Source of the DNA: Flammeovirgaceae bacterium
GTDB taxonomy: Bacteria > Bacteroidota > Bacteroidia > Cytophagales > Cyclobacteriaceae
Direction of reading: 5' to 3'
Length of the DNA: 64,000 nt
NCBI GenBank assembly: GCA_021298015.1
Contig: JAJTGY010000014.1
Span: forward strand, 1-64,000
Each line of letters begins with the position of its first letter. The first letter of the stretch is position 1. This document shows, in pieces, positions 17,339 to 26,008 of this stretch. The position numbers and the translations under genes are program-made. Below the pieces are notes generated by a model that was given only the letters and a program-made list of their open reading frames with translations, did no database searches and was not told the origin of the DNA.

Positions 17339-18112
17339 ATGGCACACACAACGGTAGCAACAGCACCGGGCAAGAGTATCTGGGATGGGGGCGTATCGCC
17401 CATGGGCGCCAGCTATGGCAAACTCATGATGTGGTTTTTCCTGCTTTCCGATGCTTTTACGTTTTCTGGCTTATTGATTACCTACGGCTTGGTCCGCTCT
17501 TCGCACCAGGCCTACCAGGGAACCATTGATGCCTTTACGTTTTCAACCGAGTACTGGCCTGTACCCGAAAAGGTATTTGAGGCCGTTCCGTTCCTGCATG
17601 GTGTTGAGTTGCCGCTCGTGTTTGTGGGTATCATGACCTTTATCCTCATTATGAGTTCGGTGACCATGGTTTTGGCCGTAGAGGCCGGACATCGCATGGA
17701 TCGCAAAGCCGTAGAGAAGTGGATGCTGTGGACGATACTGGGCGGGATCACCTTCCTAGGCTGCCAGGCATGGGAGTGGACACACTTTATAGTAGGCACC
17801 GGAACACCAACGGTTAAAACCATTTTCGATTCAGTTACGGGGCTCTCTCAGCAGATTGACGTGTATGGCGCCAACCTGCATGTGAATCAGTATGGGCCGC
17901 AGACGTTTGCCAACTTCTTCTTCTTTATTACCGGCTTCCACGGGTTTCACGTGTTCAGCGGTGTGTTGCTGAACTTCTTGATTTACTACAACACGGTGAC
18001 GGGTGTTTACGACCGGAGAGGCCACTATGAAATGGTGGAGAAGGTAGGTTTGTACTGGCACTTTGTAGATCTGGTGTGGGTGTTTGTGTTCACCTTCTTC
18101 TACCTTGTGTAA
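17339..18112 (+). CDS. coxC: Cytochrome c oxidase subunit III (long, second copy)
   Basis: 257 residues with about six or seven helices. Contains KLMMWFFLLSDAFTFSGLLI near residue 27, the loop region with VGTGTPTVKTIFDS, FFFITGFHGFHVFSGVLLNF near residue 195 and LYWHFVDLVWVFVFTFFYLV at the end, all typical of COX3. Longer than the neighbouring copy because of an insertion after helix 2. Ten bases separate it from the first copy and 33 from the subunit IV gene. Confidence 0.94.
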   Translation: MAHTTVATAPGKSIWDGGVSPMGASYGKLMMWFFLLSDAFTFSGLLITYGLVRSSHQAYQGTIDAFTFSTEYWPVPEKVFEAVPFLHGVELPLVFVGIMTFILIMSSVTMVLAVEAGHRMDRKAVEKWMLWTILGGITFLGCQAWEWTHFIVGTGTPTVKTIFDSVTGLSQQIDVYGANLHVNQYGPQTFANFFFFITGFHGFHVFSGVLLNFLIYYNTVTGVYDRRGHYEMVEKVGLYWHFVDLVWVFVFTFFYLV

Positions 18113-18145
18113 TCCGACTATCAATATTTTAACGAGATAAAACTC

Positions 18146-18484
18146 ATGGCACATCACTCAAACGAACCTCAGGTTACCGTCCTTCCGCCCGATAAGGCAA
18201 AAATCATGCACCTCTGGAAAGTAGCGGGCATTTTGCTGGCGGTAACAGTTGCTGAATTTGCCGTTGCCTTTTTGGTGCCCCACGAATTCCATACCACCCG
18301 CGTGGCGATTTTCGTGGCTATGACCATTGTGAAGGCCGCTTATATCGTAGGCGAGTTTATGCACCTGAAGCACGAGGTTAAAGTATTGATCTGGTCAATC
18401 CTGATCCCGATGGTATTTGTGGTCTGGATGCTGGTGGCATTCGTGTACGAAGGCATGAAGTTGTCGGACATCCGTTTCTTCTGA
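18146..18484 (+). CDS. Cytochrome c oxidase subunit IV-like (CtaF/COX4_pro)
   Basis: 112 residues with three helices (LWKVAGILLAVTVAEFAVAF, VAIFVAMTIVKAAYIVGEFM, and VLIWSILIPMVFVVWMLVAF). The segment AAYIVGEFMHLKHE is typical of the prokaryotic subunit IV family. It stabilises the oxidase. It is the last gene before the intrinsic terminator at 18505. Confidence 0.88.
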   Translation: MAHHSNEPQVTVLPPDKAKIMHLWKVAGILLAVTVAEFAVAFLVPHEFHTTRVAIFVAMTIVKAAYIVGEFMHLKHEVKVLIWSILIPMVFVVWMLVAFVYEGMKLSDIRFF

Positions 18485-18504
18485 CATGATCATAGCATAA
18501 CAGG

Positions 18505-18531
18505 AAGGGCCGCATCAAACGGCCCTTTTTT
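18505..18531 (+). terminator. Rho-independent terminator after the oxidase genes
   Basis: AAGGGCCG pairs with CGGCCCTT around the loop CATCAAA, followed by a run of T to 18531. It separates actA-to-subunit IV from the SCO-like gene that starts 12 bases later, although readthrough or a promoter within the hairpin region must serve that gene. Confidence 0.85.
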
Positions 18532-18542
18532 GTTTCGAACGT

Positions 18543-18998
18543 ATGAAGCGTAAACCGATCTTACTTTTCCTGGCCCTGCTTTTGCCCGGATTGGTGTTTG
18601 TCTTCCTTAAATTCTTTGGAAAGAACCAATTTGATATTCCGGTCTATCACCACGACTCGATTGCCGCACCCGCGTATTGCCAAGTTCCCATTCAATTGCC
18701 GTATGCCCTGCCCGACTCCGTTTCGCCTTTGCGCGAAGGTCAGGTGGGTATTGTGATCAGCGGGGACTATGCAAAGGTGGAGATGGATCGGCTTTCGCAG
18801 GAGTTTGAGTCAACGGAATTTGTTTTTCGTCACGTATCCGAAAACCAGGCGTGGAGATGTGTGTTATTACTGGAGCCTCCGTGGAATACGGTGCTGGTGG
18901 ATACCCGTGGTCGAATTCGCGGATACTATGCCATCGGATCGCGTGAGGAAATGGATCGGCTGATGCTGGAAATGAAAATATTGATGAACAAGTACTGA
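18543..18998 (+). CDS. SCO/SenC-like protein lacking the copper-binding cysteines
   Basis: 151 residues. An N-terminal membrane anchor (ILLFLALLLPGLVFVFLKFF) is followed by FGKNQFDIPVYHHDS, as in Bacteroidetes SCO1/SenC proteins, and the C-terminus keeps VLVDTRGRIRGYYAIGSREE. In the family a thioredoxin-fold core of about 200 residues carries CxxxCP and a distal His. Here the central region is shortened, no CxxxC is present, and the two cysteines (AYCQVP, AWRCVL) are unrelated in position. It is probably a degenerate or repurposed oxidase assembly factor. It follows the terminator and is 2 bases before the DUF420 gene. Confidence 0.7.
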   Translation: MKRKPILLFLALLLPGLVFVFLKFFGKNQFDIPVYHHDSIAAPAYCQVPIQLPYALPDSVSPLREGQVGIVISGDYAKVEMDRLSQEFESTEFVFRHVSENQAWRCVLLLEPPWNTVLVDTRGRIRGYYAIGSREEMDRLMLEMKILMNKY

Positions 18999-19000
18999 TC

Positions 19001-19516
19001 ATGGAGAACAAAGAGCCTTACAAAAAACTTATACTAACTTTATCGGTCGCTATACCCGTGGCTGTTGCCGTTCTGTTTCGGGTACGTATTCCGGGCTACG
19101 ATCTTTCCTTTTTGCCTTCGATTTACGCCACGATCAACGGAGTTACGGCCCTCCTGTTGCTGGCCGGACTTTGGGCGATCAAAAACAAGAGGCGTGCACT
19201 TCATGAGACCATTATGAAGTATTGCCTTGGCCTGTCGGCTCTTTTTTTGTTGATGTATGTGGCCTACCACATGACAAGTGACCCCACTCCTTTTGGGGGT
19301 CAGGGTGCTGTTCGCATGGTTTATTATTTCCTTTTGATCAGCCATATCGTGCTTTCGGTGGCCGTGGTACCCCTGGTGCTTTTTACCTTTTCCCGTGCGC
19401 TGGCAGGCAATTTTGAGCGGCATCGGAAACTGGCTAGATTTACATTCCCGATTTGGTTGTATGTAGCTGTCACGGGAGTTGTTGTGTACCTGATGATCAG
19501 TCCGTATTATGCTTAA
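19001..19516 (+). CDS. DUF420 membrane protein
   Basis: 171 residues, four or five helices, typical of DUF420 (YozB-like) proteins that are encoded beside cytochrome oxidase genes. Recognisable segments are FLPSIYATINGVTALLLLAG, ALHETIMKYCLGLSALFLLM with conserved His, and the C-terminal FPIWLYVAVTGVVVYLMISP. Function unproven; a role in oxidase assembly or copper/heme handling is suggested by context. Its end overlaps the next gene by 8 bases. Confidence 0.9.
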   Translation: MENKEPYKKLILTLSVAIPVAVAVLFRVRIPGYDLSFLPSIYATINGVTALLLLAGLWAIKNKRRALHETIMKYCLGLSALFLLMYVAYHMTSDPTPFGGQGAVRMVYYFLLISHIVLSVAVVPLVLFTFSRALAGNFERHRKLARFTFPIWLYVAVTGVVVYLMISPYYA

Positions 19517-19769
19517 GAGAATTACCTTGGCGCTGGGTGCTATCGTGCTGGCTACGCTATCTGCGGAAGCGCAATGCGCCATGTGCCGGGCCACTCTCGA
19601 AAACAACGTGAGCAATGGCAACGTTGGTATTGCGGCCGGAATCAATACCGGGATTCTTTATCTTTTTTTTGCACCGTACCTGGCGGTGGCTGTTCTTGCT
19701 TTTTTCTGGTTCAGAGCCAGTCGTAGAAATGCTACCCCGAAGCTTACCGGCAGCCATTTGGCAGGGTAG
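19509..19769 (+). CDS. Small membrane protein with CxxC motif, conserved near oxidase genes
   Basis: 86 residues. A signal-like N-terminus (MLKRITLALGAIVLATLSAEA) is followed by QCAMCRATLENNVSNG and then one transmembrane helix (GILYLFFAPYLAVAVLAFFW) with a basic tail. The CAMC motif directly after the signal suggests a periplasmic thiol or metal site. I recognise no named family. It overlaps DUF420 by 8 bases and DUF983 by 41, so it is translationally coupled within the assembly-factor tail of the operon. Confidence 0.75.
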   Translation: MLKRITLALGAIVLATLSAEAQCAMCRATLENNVSNGNVGIAAGINTGILYLFFAPYLAVAVLAFFWFRASRRNATPKLTGSHLAG

Positions 19770-20100
19770 ATGCCCGCGCTGCCGCCAAGGCAAGATGTTT
19801 CTTGCGTCTGCGTGGGATCTGAGGAACTTTTCGCGAATGAATGCGCATTGCCCCGCGTGTGGTGTTGCTTTGGAGCCCGAACCCGGATTTTACTTTGGTG
19901 CCATGTTTGTCAGTTATGCCATTAACGTAGCCATTTTCGTTTCCGTGTGGCTTGTTTTGAGCGTCTTGTTTAGCCCGGCCGATTGGGTGTATCTGGTTGC
20001 CCTTCCGGTCAGCGCCATTGTCTTTCTTCCCTGGACCTACCGGTACTCGCGCATCTTATTCCTATATGGATTCGGAGGCCTCCACCCCGTGAAACCCTAA
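19729..20100 (+). CDS. DUF983 protein (zinc-ribbon plus two helices)
   Basis: About 123 residues from ATG 19729. The frame is open to 19615 but there it only shadows the previous gene. An N-terminal zinc ribbon (CPRCRQGKMF and, about 25 residues on, CPACG) precedes two helices (FGAMFVSYAINVAIFVSVWL and LVALPVSAIVFLPWTYRYSR). This is the DUF983 layout. The family is often found beside cytochrome oxidase genes; function unknown. The 41-base overlap with the previous gene is unusually long. Confidence 0.88.
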   Translation: MLPRSLPAAIWQGRCPRCRQGKMFLASAWDLRNFSRMNAHCPACGVALEPEPGFYFGAMFVSYAINVAIFVSVWLVLSVLFSPADWVYLVALPVSAIVFLPWTYRYSRILFLYGFGGLHPVKP

Positions 20101-20138
20101 GTGCCTTTTTGCTACCTTCGTAGCATGCATTTTTTCGC

Positions 20139-23100
20139 ATGAAGGTGTCCTTTCGCGTGCTTCTTGTGCTCACGCTGCTATCGGCTTTGGGTGGTGGTGT
20201 CCTGTTTTCCATAACACGTGATGAGGCTGAGCGTGCGCAAGCGATTAACATTCGGGCGCAATTGATGGTGCGTGAAGTCGAGTCAGACGCGGTTCGTCTG
20301 GCGTCATACCCGGACAGCCTGGAGTTGTGGAGTAACACGAGATACCCTTTCTTTTTAATTCGGGAGGGAATGGTAGTCAGGTGGAGCGACCATACCCAAA
20401 TTCCTCAGCAGTTGCTTCTGGCCGACTCAGACAACTGGGCCTACACCGCAAGTCCACGTGGCCAATTTTTGATCAAAGGGTGGCGAACCGCAACCGGTTA
20501 CTTGCAGGTCAACATTCCTTTAGTGCAGCAGTACCGCGTTACCAATCAGTATCTCTTCCCTACGTGGAACTCCGATTTGTTTGGAGAAGGTAAACCGGAG
20601 ATTTATGCGGTGGGAGCGTCAGGTTATGTTGTTGAAATGGCGGGAAAGCCGATGTTTACAGTGGGGAAGCTTCAGCCCGATCGGCCCTTTGCCCGGGCCG
20701 GTGCCGGGCTATTGTTGGTGGCTACGGTTGGGTCCTTAACCATGCTCGCCCGCTGGCTGCGAAGCCGAAGTCCGGCCTGGAGTTGGTTGGGTATGGCGGT
20801 TGTACTGGTGGCCGCTCGCCTGGTGATGATCCGCGTGGATTTCTTCGGGCCGTTTCGCCATCTCTCGATCTTCGATCCTCAGGTTTTTGCTTCTGCGTGG
20901 TATAACCCTACGCTAGCCGATTTTACCCTTAACCTGACCGTGTTGGCGGTCGTGTGTTGGCTCTTTCAACAGAGCGCTTTAACATCGACATGGATCGAAC
21001 GGGTGACGCAACGGGGTGCCATTCGATTCGCTGTAGTAATTGGCCTGTTGTTCCTTGCTGTTCTCGGGTTTTTGCATCCGTATTTGGTAGTGGAGGCGTT
21101 GTATCACAACTCGGGCTTAACCCTTGAGATCACGGAGTCGATCCGGATGGACCTCCCGCGCATACTTGCCTGGGCTAGTATATTGATGGGTTGCACGGCT
21201 ACTGTGTTTTGGGTTCGCCCGCTCATTCGGGCCGCGTTTCACATCGTGCCGGATCATTTCAATCGGACTGCTGTAGTTACTGCAACCCTAGTCTTGTTTA
21301 TCTTGTTTTCTATTTCATTTGGTCGGTTCGATTGGGTAGCGGCATCGGTAGCCGCGGTGGGAATCGCCCTTATCGGATACAAACGGGATGAAGCTGGTCT
21401 CTCCTGGCGGCCATTTCGGGGGGATATGTTGCTGGTGCTGTTGCTGGCATTTCAGGTTTCGGTGGGTGTCTGGATTTTTGCAGCCGAGCGGTCGCTTCGC
21501 GATCAGATTCGCTACGCGACCACCCTGGCCGATCAGGATGTACTGGCCGAGTTTTTATTGAATGAGGCCATCGGGAAGATCAGCGAGGATCGATTTATTC
21601 AGGCTCAGCTGGGCAGCGCCATCCTGCCGAAGGGGACTATTCGGGCCCGCATTGTTCAGAACTACCTGTCGTCCTACTTCAATCAATATGATGTACGTGT
21701 GTTGATCTACAATCAGGCGCAGAACCCGGTGGCCGGGGGAGGAATACCCTGGGCCGAAGTCGCCCGGGGCTTGCAGACAGCCGTGCGAACTGAGTATGAG
21801 GGTGTGTATTATCACAGCCAGCCCGATCCGGATGTTGTGCGGCAGTACTCAGCCGTTGTCCCGTTCCTTCTCGATCAGCAACCGGTGGGTACGGTAGTAC
21901 TCCAATTTCGCCTTAAGAAAGAGCTGCCCCGAAGTGTGTATCCCGAGTTGCTGGTCGATAATCGTTTTGGCCAGTATCTTCAATCGCGAAACTTTAGTTA
22001 CGCGTATTTTCGCGATGGTAAATGGCTGGGCCAGTTCGGTGAGTTTGACTACGTGCGTCAATTTCAACCGGAGTGGCTTCATCAGCCAACGCTTTACCGT
22101 ACGGCCATCGCGCAAGGCCAGGCGGTGCATGTGGCCACGCAAGATGCCGGTGGCCGGGTTACCGTTGTCACGGCCGCCCGGTATACCCCTTGGCGGTTCT
22201 TTTCAAATTTCTCGTTTTGGTTGTTTTCCGGATTGATGATTTGGCTTACCGTGGTGCTGCTGGGTGTGGTTTACCGCCCCGTTGGCTCTGGGTTGCCGTA
22301 TGCTTTTAAGATCCAGTTGTATCTGCTCACTGCGTTGTTTGTTCCGGTGGTGGTGCTTTCAGTTGTAGTGGTAAGCGTAATTACCGAACAACGCATTGGT
22401 GAATTGCGAAGTGATTTTGTCGCAAAAGCGCGGCAGGCGGTAGCGTTGCTGGAGACTGAAAATGAGCAAGATTCAGTTGTTCAGATTTCGTGGGCCGAAC
22501 GGGTGGCCAATGTATCGCAGCAGGTTCAGGCCGATTTGTCGGTTTTTGATTCCGCGGGTCATTTACTGGCATCCAGTCAACCCGCAATCTTTAATAATTG
22601 GCTTTGGGGTCCCTATCTCAATGTCAGGGCTCTTGCCGAACTGCGAACGAAGGCCGAGATGGTGGTGGAGGAACAAATGGGTGCGCTGACGTACCAAAGT
22701 GTGTATGTGGCACGGCAGCCGTTTAAAGGAAGTCTGGATGTGGTGCAATTGCCGTTCTTTGGCTCAACCGCGTCCATTGAGGCGGTCAGATTGTCGGTGA
22801 TCACCACGGTGCTGACGGTGACGGTTTGGCTCGTCCTGCTTTTCATGGTCTTGAGTTTGTATGCCATCCGCAACCTGGTGAAGCCCATTCAACTGGTAGC
22901 CTCGGCCCTCGAACGAACATCCTGGCTGAAGGCCAATCAGCCCATCCCGTTGCGCTCGAATGATGAGTTAGGACAATTGGCCGCGCGGTATAATCAGCTG
23001 TTGGCTAATCTTGAACGAAGCAAAGCCGAATTGGCTCGTAACCAGCGCGAAGCCGCGTGGCGCGAGATGGCCCAGCAGGTGGCCCATGAGATTAAGAATC

Positions 23101-23693
23101 CGCTTACGCCCATGCGGCTCTCGTTGCAGCGCATGGAGCTCGCCAGTCGGGAAGATGAGCGGCAATTGAGCGCGGTGCGCGCCCTGTTGCAGCAGGTGGA
23201 TATTCTGAATGAAATTGCCTCTTCGTTCAGCGCATTTGCCCGCATGCCGGCTCCCGTCATTGAGCGATTGGATCTGGCAGTGGAGTTACCGAAAGCGTTA
23301 GCCTTGTATGCCAACGATACGCGAGGTGAAATTGTATGGCAAAAGCTTGCGGAAAGCATTATGGTTATGGCCGATCCGGCCCTTTTGAATCGGGTGTTTT
23401 CCAACGTTATTCTCAATGCGTTTCAGGCGCGGGAGGAGGGGACGGTTCATCTTACCGTGAGTATCACGCGCGGTGACCGAGTGGTTCGCGTTCATTTTTC
23501 GGATGACGGCCCGGGGGTTGATGTGGCGATGCGGGAGAAGATCTTTCAACCTCATTTTACAACCAAGAAATCGGGGTCGGGGTTGGGCCTCGCGATTGCC
23601 CGGCAGGGATTGAACCAATTGGGCGGAAACATAGAATATCAGCCGGAGCCCGGTGGTGGCTCGCGATTTACGGTCGAGCTGCCCTTGGCGTAG
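20139..23693 (+). CDS. Large membrane sensor histidine kinase (NtrY-like)
   Basis: 1184 residues. A signal/first helix is followed by a periplasmic segment, then a block of about ten helices between residues 180 and 450, a second extracytoplasmic sensor region (about 455-680), two helices, another periplasmic loop (about 740-880), a helix, a HAMP domain (LVKPIQLVASALERT) and the kinase core. The phospho-acceptor is in HEIKNPLTPMRL at about residue 983; the N box is NVILNAFQAREEG, the G1 box DDGPGVD and the G2 box SGSGLGLAI. No partner response regulator is adjacent. Its stop abuts the convergent mlaF with no gap. Unusually long; signal unknown. Confidence 0.9.
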   Translation: MKVSFRVLLVLTLLSALGGGVLFSITRDEAERAQAINIRAQLMVREVESDAVRLASYPDSLELWSNTRYPFFLIREGMVVRWSDHTQIPQQLLLADSDNWAYTASPRGQFLIKGWRTATGYLQVNIPLVQQYRVTNQYLFPTWNSDLFGEGKPEIYAVGASGYVVEMAGKPMFTVGKLQPDRPFARAGAGLLLVATVGSLTMLARWLRSRSPAWSWLGMAVVLVAARLVMIRVDFFGPFRHLSIFDPQVFASAWYNPTLADFTLNLTVLAVVCWLFQQSALTSTWIERVTQRGAIRFAVVIGLLFLAVLGFLHPYLVVEALYHNSGLTLEITESIRMDLPRILAWASILMGCTATVFWVRPLIRAAFHIVPDHFNRTAVVTATLVLFILFSISFGRFDWVAASVAAVGIALIGYKRDEAGLSWRPFRGDMLLVLLLAFQVSVGVWIFAAERSLRDQIRYATTLADQDVLAEFLLNEAIGKISEDRFIQAQLGSAILPKGTIRARIVQNYLSSYFNQYDVRVLIYNQAQNPVAGGGIPWAEVARGLQTAVRTEYEGVYYHSQPDPDVVRQYSAVVPFLLDQQPVGTVVLQFRLKKELPRSVYPELLVDNRFGQYLQSRNFSYAYFRDGKWLGQFGEFDYVRQFQPEWLHQPTLYRTAIAQGQAVHVATQDAGGRVTVVTAARYTPWRFFSNFSFWLFSGLMIWLTVVLLGVVYRPVGSGLPYAFKIQLYLLTALFVPVVVLSVVVVSVITEQRIGELRSDFVAKARQAVALLETENEQDSVVQISWAERVANVSQQVQADLSVFDSAGHLLASSQPAIFNNWLWGPYLNVRALAELRTKAEMVVEEQMGALTYQSVYVARQPFKGSLDVVQLPFFGSTASIEAVRLSVITTVLTVTVWLVLLFMVLSLYAIRNLVKPIQLVASALERTSWLKANQPIPLRSNDELGQLAARYNQLLANLERSKAELARNQREAAWREMAQQVAHEIKNPLTPMRLSLQRMELASREDERQLSAVRALLQQVDILNEIASSFSAFARMPAPVIERLDLAVELPKALALYANDTRGEIVWQKLAESIMVMADPALLNRVFSNVILNAFQAREEGTVHLTVSITRGDRVVRVHFSDDGPGVDVAMREKIFQPHFTTKKSGSGLGLAIARQGLNQLGGNIEYQPEPGGGSRFTVELPLA

Positions 23694-24455
23694 TCAGAGC
23701 GAGGTAACTTTACCTTTAAGGTTCTTCATCACCTTGTTGGTGAAGACGAAGTCGTCCAGTTCTTTCACACCCGAATTCATGATTTCGCGGTAGGAACCCT
23801 CCCAGAGTTTTTGTCCTTTGTACAGAAACATGATTTTTTCGCCAATCCCCATCACAGAGTTCATGTCGTGCGTAACCACTACCGTGGTGATGTCATATTC
23901 CTCGGTGATCTCTTTGATGAGTTCATCAATCACGATAGAGGTTTGGGGATCAAGGCCGGAATTTGGCTCATCGCAAAAGAGGTAGTTGGGGTTGTTGACG
24001 ATTGCCCTGGCAATCCCCACCCGTTTCTTCATGCCCCCGCTTATCTCGGACGGCATTTTGCTGTTGACGTTCTCCAGGCCAACCCGTTTCAAACAAAAGT
24101 TCACGCGGTCCAGCTTTTCCTCCAATGGTTTGGTGGTGAGCACGTCCAGCGGAAACATCACGTTTTGCTCAACATTTTTCGAATCAAATAGTGCGCCCCC
24201 TTGAAACAACATGCCCATCTCGCGCCTGATCTCGGATTTCATCTCTTTGTCGGCTTCTGTAAAATTCCGAAGGTCAAAATAGACGCTGCCCTGGTCGGGC
24301 TGGAGCAACCCGACAATACACTTGAGTAATACGCTTTTACCTGTACCGCTGGAGCCGATAATCAAGTTCGTTTTTCCTTTATCGAACTCCCCGCTGATGG
24401 AGTCCAGCACAGACCGGCCGTTGAATGCTTTCGATATGTGGTTGATTTTGATCAT
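23694..24455 (-). CDS. mlaF: ABC transporter ATP-binding protein, MlaF-like
   Basis: 253 residues, complete ATPase: Walker A GSSGTGKS near residue 34, Q-loop LFQGGALFDS near 84, signature EISGGMKKR near 138, Walker B YLFCDEPNSGLDPQ near 159 and H-loop VVTHDM. The ISGGMKKRVGIARA signature and LFQGGALFDS are typical of the MlaF/Ttg2A family that moves phospholipids across the periplasm. It overlaps mlaE by 4 bases (ATGA), so the pair is coupled. No MlaD-type substrate-binding gene lies next to it. Confidence 0.93.
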   Translation of the reverse strand: MIKINHISKAFNGRSVLDSISGEFDKGKTNLIIGSSGTGKSVLLKCIVGLLQPDQGSVYFDLRNFTEADKEMKSEIRREMGMLFQGGALFDSKNVEQNVMFPLDVLTTKPLEEKLDRVNFCLKRVGLENVNSKMPSEISGGMKKRVGIARAIVNNPNYLFCDEPNSGLDPQTSIVIDELIKEITEEYDITTVVVTHDMNSVMGIGEKIMFLYKGQKLWEGSYREIMNSGVKELDDFVFTNKVMKNLKGKVTSL

Positions 24456-25180
24456 AGGAGTAACTGGGCCAGAAAGTAATCCGATAACAGCACGGCAATG
24501 ACACTGGTGGTAACAGCCGAAGTACTGGCAATGCCGACTTCGAGCGCTCCACCCTGGGTGTAGTATCCCTTGAAGGAGGAAATGGAGCTGATGAGAAAGG
24601 CAAAAACCAGCGATTTAATCAGGGCGAATGAGATGAAGTAGGGGTTGAAGGCCAACCGGATGCCATAGATATAGTCCTCAGCCGTCATGATCCCCGTCAG
24701 GGTGCCTACCAGATATCCACCCACCAGCGAGCACACGCCCGCAACGATCACCAACAGCGGGTACATCAGAATCGAAGCAATGATTTTGGGCAGAACGAGG
24801 TAGGAGGAGGAGTTTATACCCATCACTTCAAGGGCATCAATCTGTTCGGTGATGCGCATGGTACCCAGGCCACCCGCCATGCTCGACCCCACCTTACCGG
24901 CATAAATGATCGCCATGATCGTGGGGGCTAATTCCAGAATGGTCATTTCACGAACGACTTGCGAAATGATGTATCGCGGGATAAGTGGATTCACCAGGTT
25001 GGCCGCAGTTTGAATGGTTGACACGGCCCCCATAAATGTGGAGACCAACACAAAAAGCAAAATGGAACCTATGCCGATGATGATGCACTCTTCCAGAACC
25101 AGCTGGTAGTACGTCTTGAAGGTTTCCCTTCGAACAAACAACGACCCAAGAAAGATGACGTACTTTCCAAATCCTTTCAT
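24452..25180 (-). CDS. mlaE: ABC transporter permease, MlaE-like
   Basis: 242 residues, five or six helices, with the family hallmark region around residues 90-120: AGKVGSSMAGGLGTMRITEQ followed by IDALEVMGI. Members form the inner-membrane part of the Mla phospholipid transport system. It is upstream of mlaF and diverges from the SDR gene; the 51-base gap holds a promoter for each direction at most. Family assignment is secure; direction of lipid transport is not deducible. Confidence 0.93.
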   Translation of the reverse strand: MKGFGKYVIFLGSLFVRRETFKTYYQLVLEECIIIGIGSILLFVLVSTFMGAVSTIQTAANLVNPLIPRYIISQVVREMTILELAPTIMAIIYAGKVGSSMAGGLGTMRITEQIDALEVMGINSSSYLVLPKIIASILMYPLLVIVAGVCSLVGGYLVGTLTGIMTAEDYIYGIRLAFNPYFISFALIKSLVFAFLISSISSFKGYYTQGGALEVGIASTSAVTTSVIAVLLSDYFLAQLLL

Positions 25181-25212
25181 GAACAGGGGTGGTGAAAAAA
25201 CGCTAACTTGCT

Positions 25213-25220
25213 CAAAGATA
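25213..25220 (-). promoter_or_regulatory. -7 element for the mlaEF operon
   Basis: Minus-strand TATCTTTG matches TAnnTTTG exactly, 33 bases upstream of the mlaE ATG. A TTTG 16 bases further upstream (25240-25237) is closer than the usual 19 and lies inside the SDR coding region. Confidence 0.5.
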
Positions 25221-25231
25221 ACTGATTTTGC

Positions 25232-25936
25232 ATGAACAAATTAGCGGTAGTCACGGGTGGCTCGCAAGGTATTGGTCGGTGTATTGCTGAGCGTTTTGCG
25301 CGCGAGGGATTTGATATCGTGACCTGCGCCCGCAAACGTGCGCCCCTGGAGGCGATGAAGGAACACATGGAAAAGATGTTTGGCAACCAGGTGCTTTTTC
25401 ACACCGCGGATATGGCCGAACGCGGGCAGATCAAATCGTTCACCGATTTTGTGCTGGCGTTGAACCGGCCCATCGATGTGCTCGTCAACAACGCAGGATT
25501 TTACGTGCCCGGCAAACTCACCGAAGAGCCCGAAGGTACGCTCGAGCAAATGCTGGCCGGAAACGTGGTGAGCGCGTACTACACTACGCGCGGGTTGGCC
25601 GATCACTTCAAGAGCCGCAAGGCCGGTCACATCTTTAACATCTGTTCGGTGGCCAGTATCCGGGCCTACGTCAATGGCGGTTCGTATGGTGTGGCCAAGT
25701 TTGCCCTGCTGGGTTTTTCCAAGACGCTCCGGGAGGAACTCAAAGATTTTAACATCCGCGTGACGTCCATTTTGCCGGGTGCCACCAAAACCTCCAGTTG
25801 GGATGGCGTAGACGTGGAGGAAGGCCGATTTATGAAGCCGGAAGATGTGGCCGAAATGGTGTACGCGGCTTATGCGGTGTCTCCCCGCAGCGTAGTGGAA
25901 GAAGTCCTCATCCGGCCGCTTTTGGGCGATATTTAG
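25232..25936 (+). CDS. Short-chain dehydrogenase/reductase (SDR)
   Basis: 234 residues, classical SDR Rossmann fold. NAD(P) motif TGGSQGIG at residues 8-15, NNAG near 87, catalytic Ser in NICSVASI near 137 and the YxxxK pair in SYGVAKFALLGFSKT near 151-155. RKR residues after the second strand (TCARKRAPL) suggest NADP preference. The substrate is not apparent. Divergent from mlaE and 72 bases before ispG, which has its own promoter. Confidence 0.92.
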   Translation: MNKLAVVTGGSQGIGRCIAERFAREGFDIVTCARKRAPLEAMKEHMEKMFGNQVLFHTADMAERGQIKSFTDFVLALNRPIDVLVNNAGFYVPGKLTEEPEGTLEQMLAGNVVSAYYTTRGLADHFKSRKAGHIFNICSVASIRAYVNGGSYGVAKFALLGFSKTLREELKDFNIRVTSILPGATKTSSWDGVDVEEGRFMKPEDVAEMVYAAYAVSPRSVVEEVLIRPLLGDI

Positions 25937-25983
25937 GGCCTTTTCGGGCTCGAAAATCTGAACAATTAACTGGTTTGGAGAGT

Positions 25984-25991
25984 TAACTTTG
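25984..25991 (+). promoter_or_regulatory. -7 element for ispG
   Basis: TAACTTTG matches TAnnTTTG exactly, 17 bases before the GTG at 26009. No good TTTG is found 19 bases upstream (TCTG at 25957-25960 is the closest). The leader would be very short. Confidence 0.5.
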
Positions 25992-26008
25992 TACGACAAT
26001 TCTGAGCT

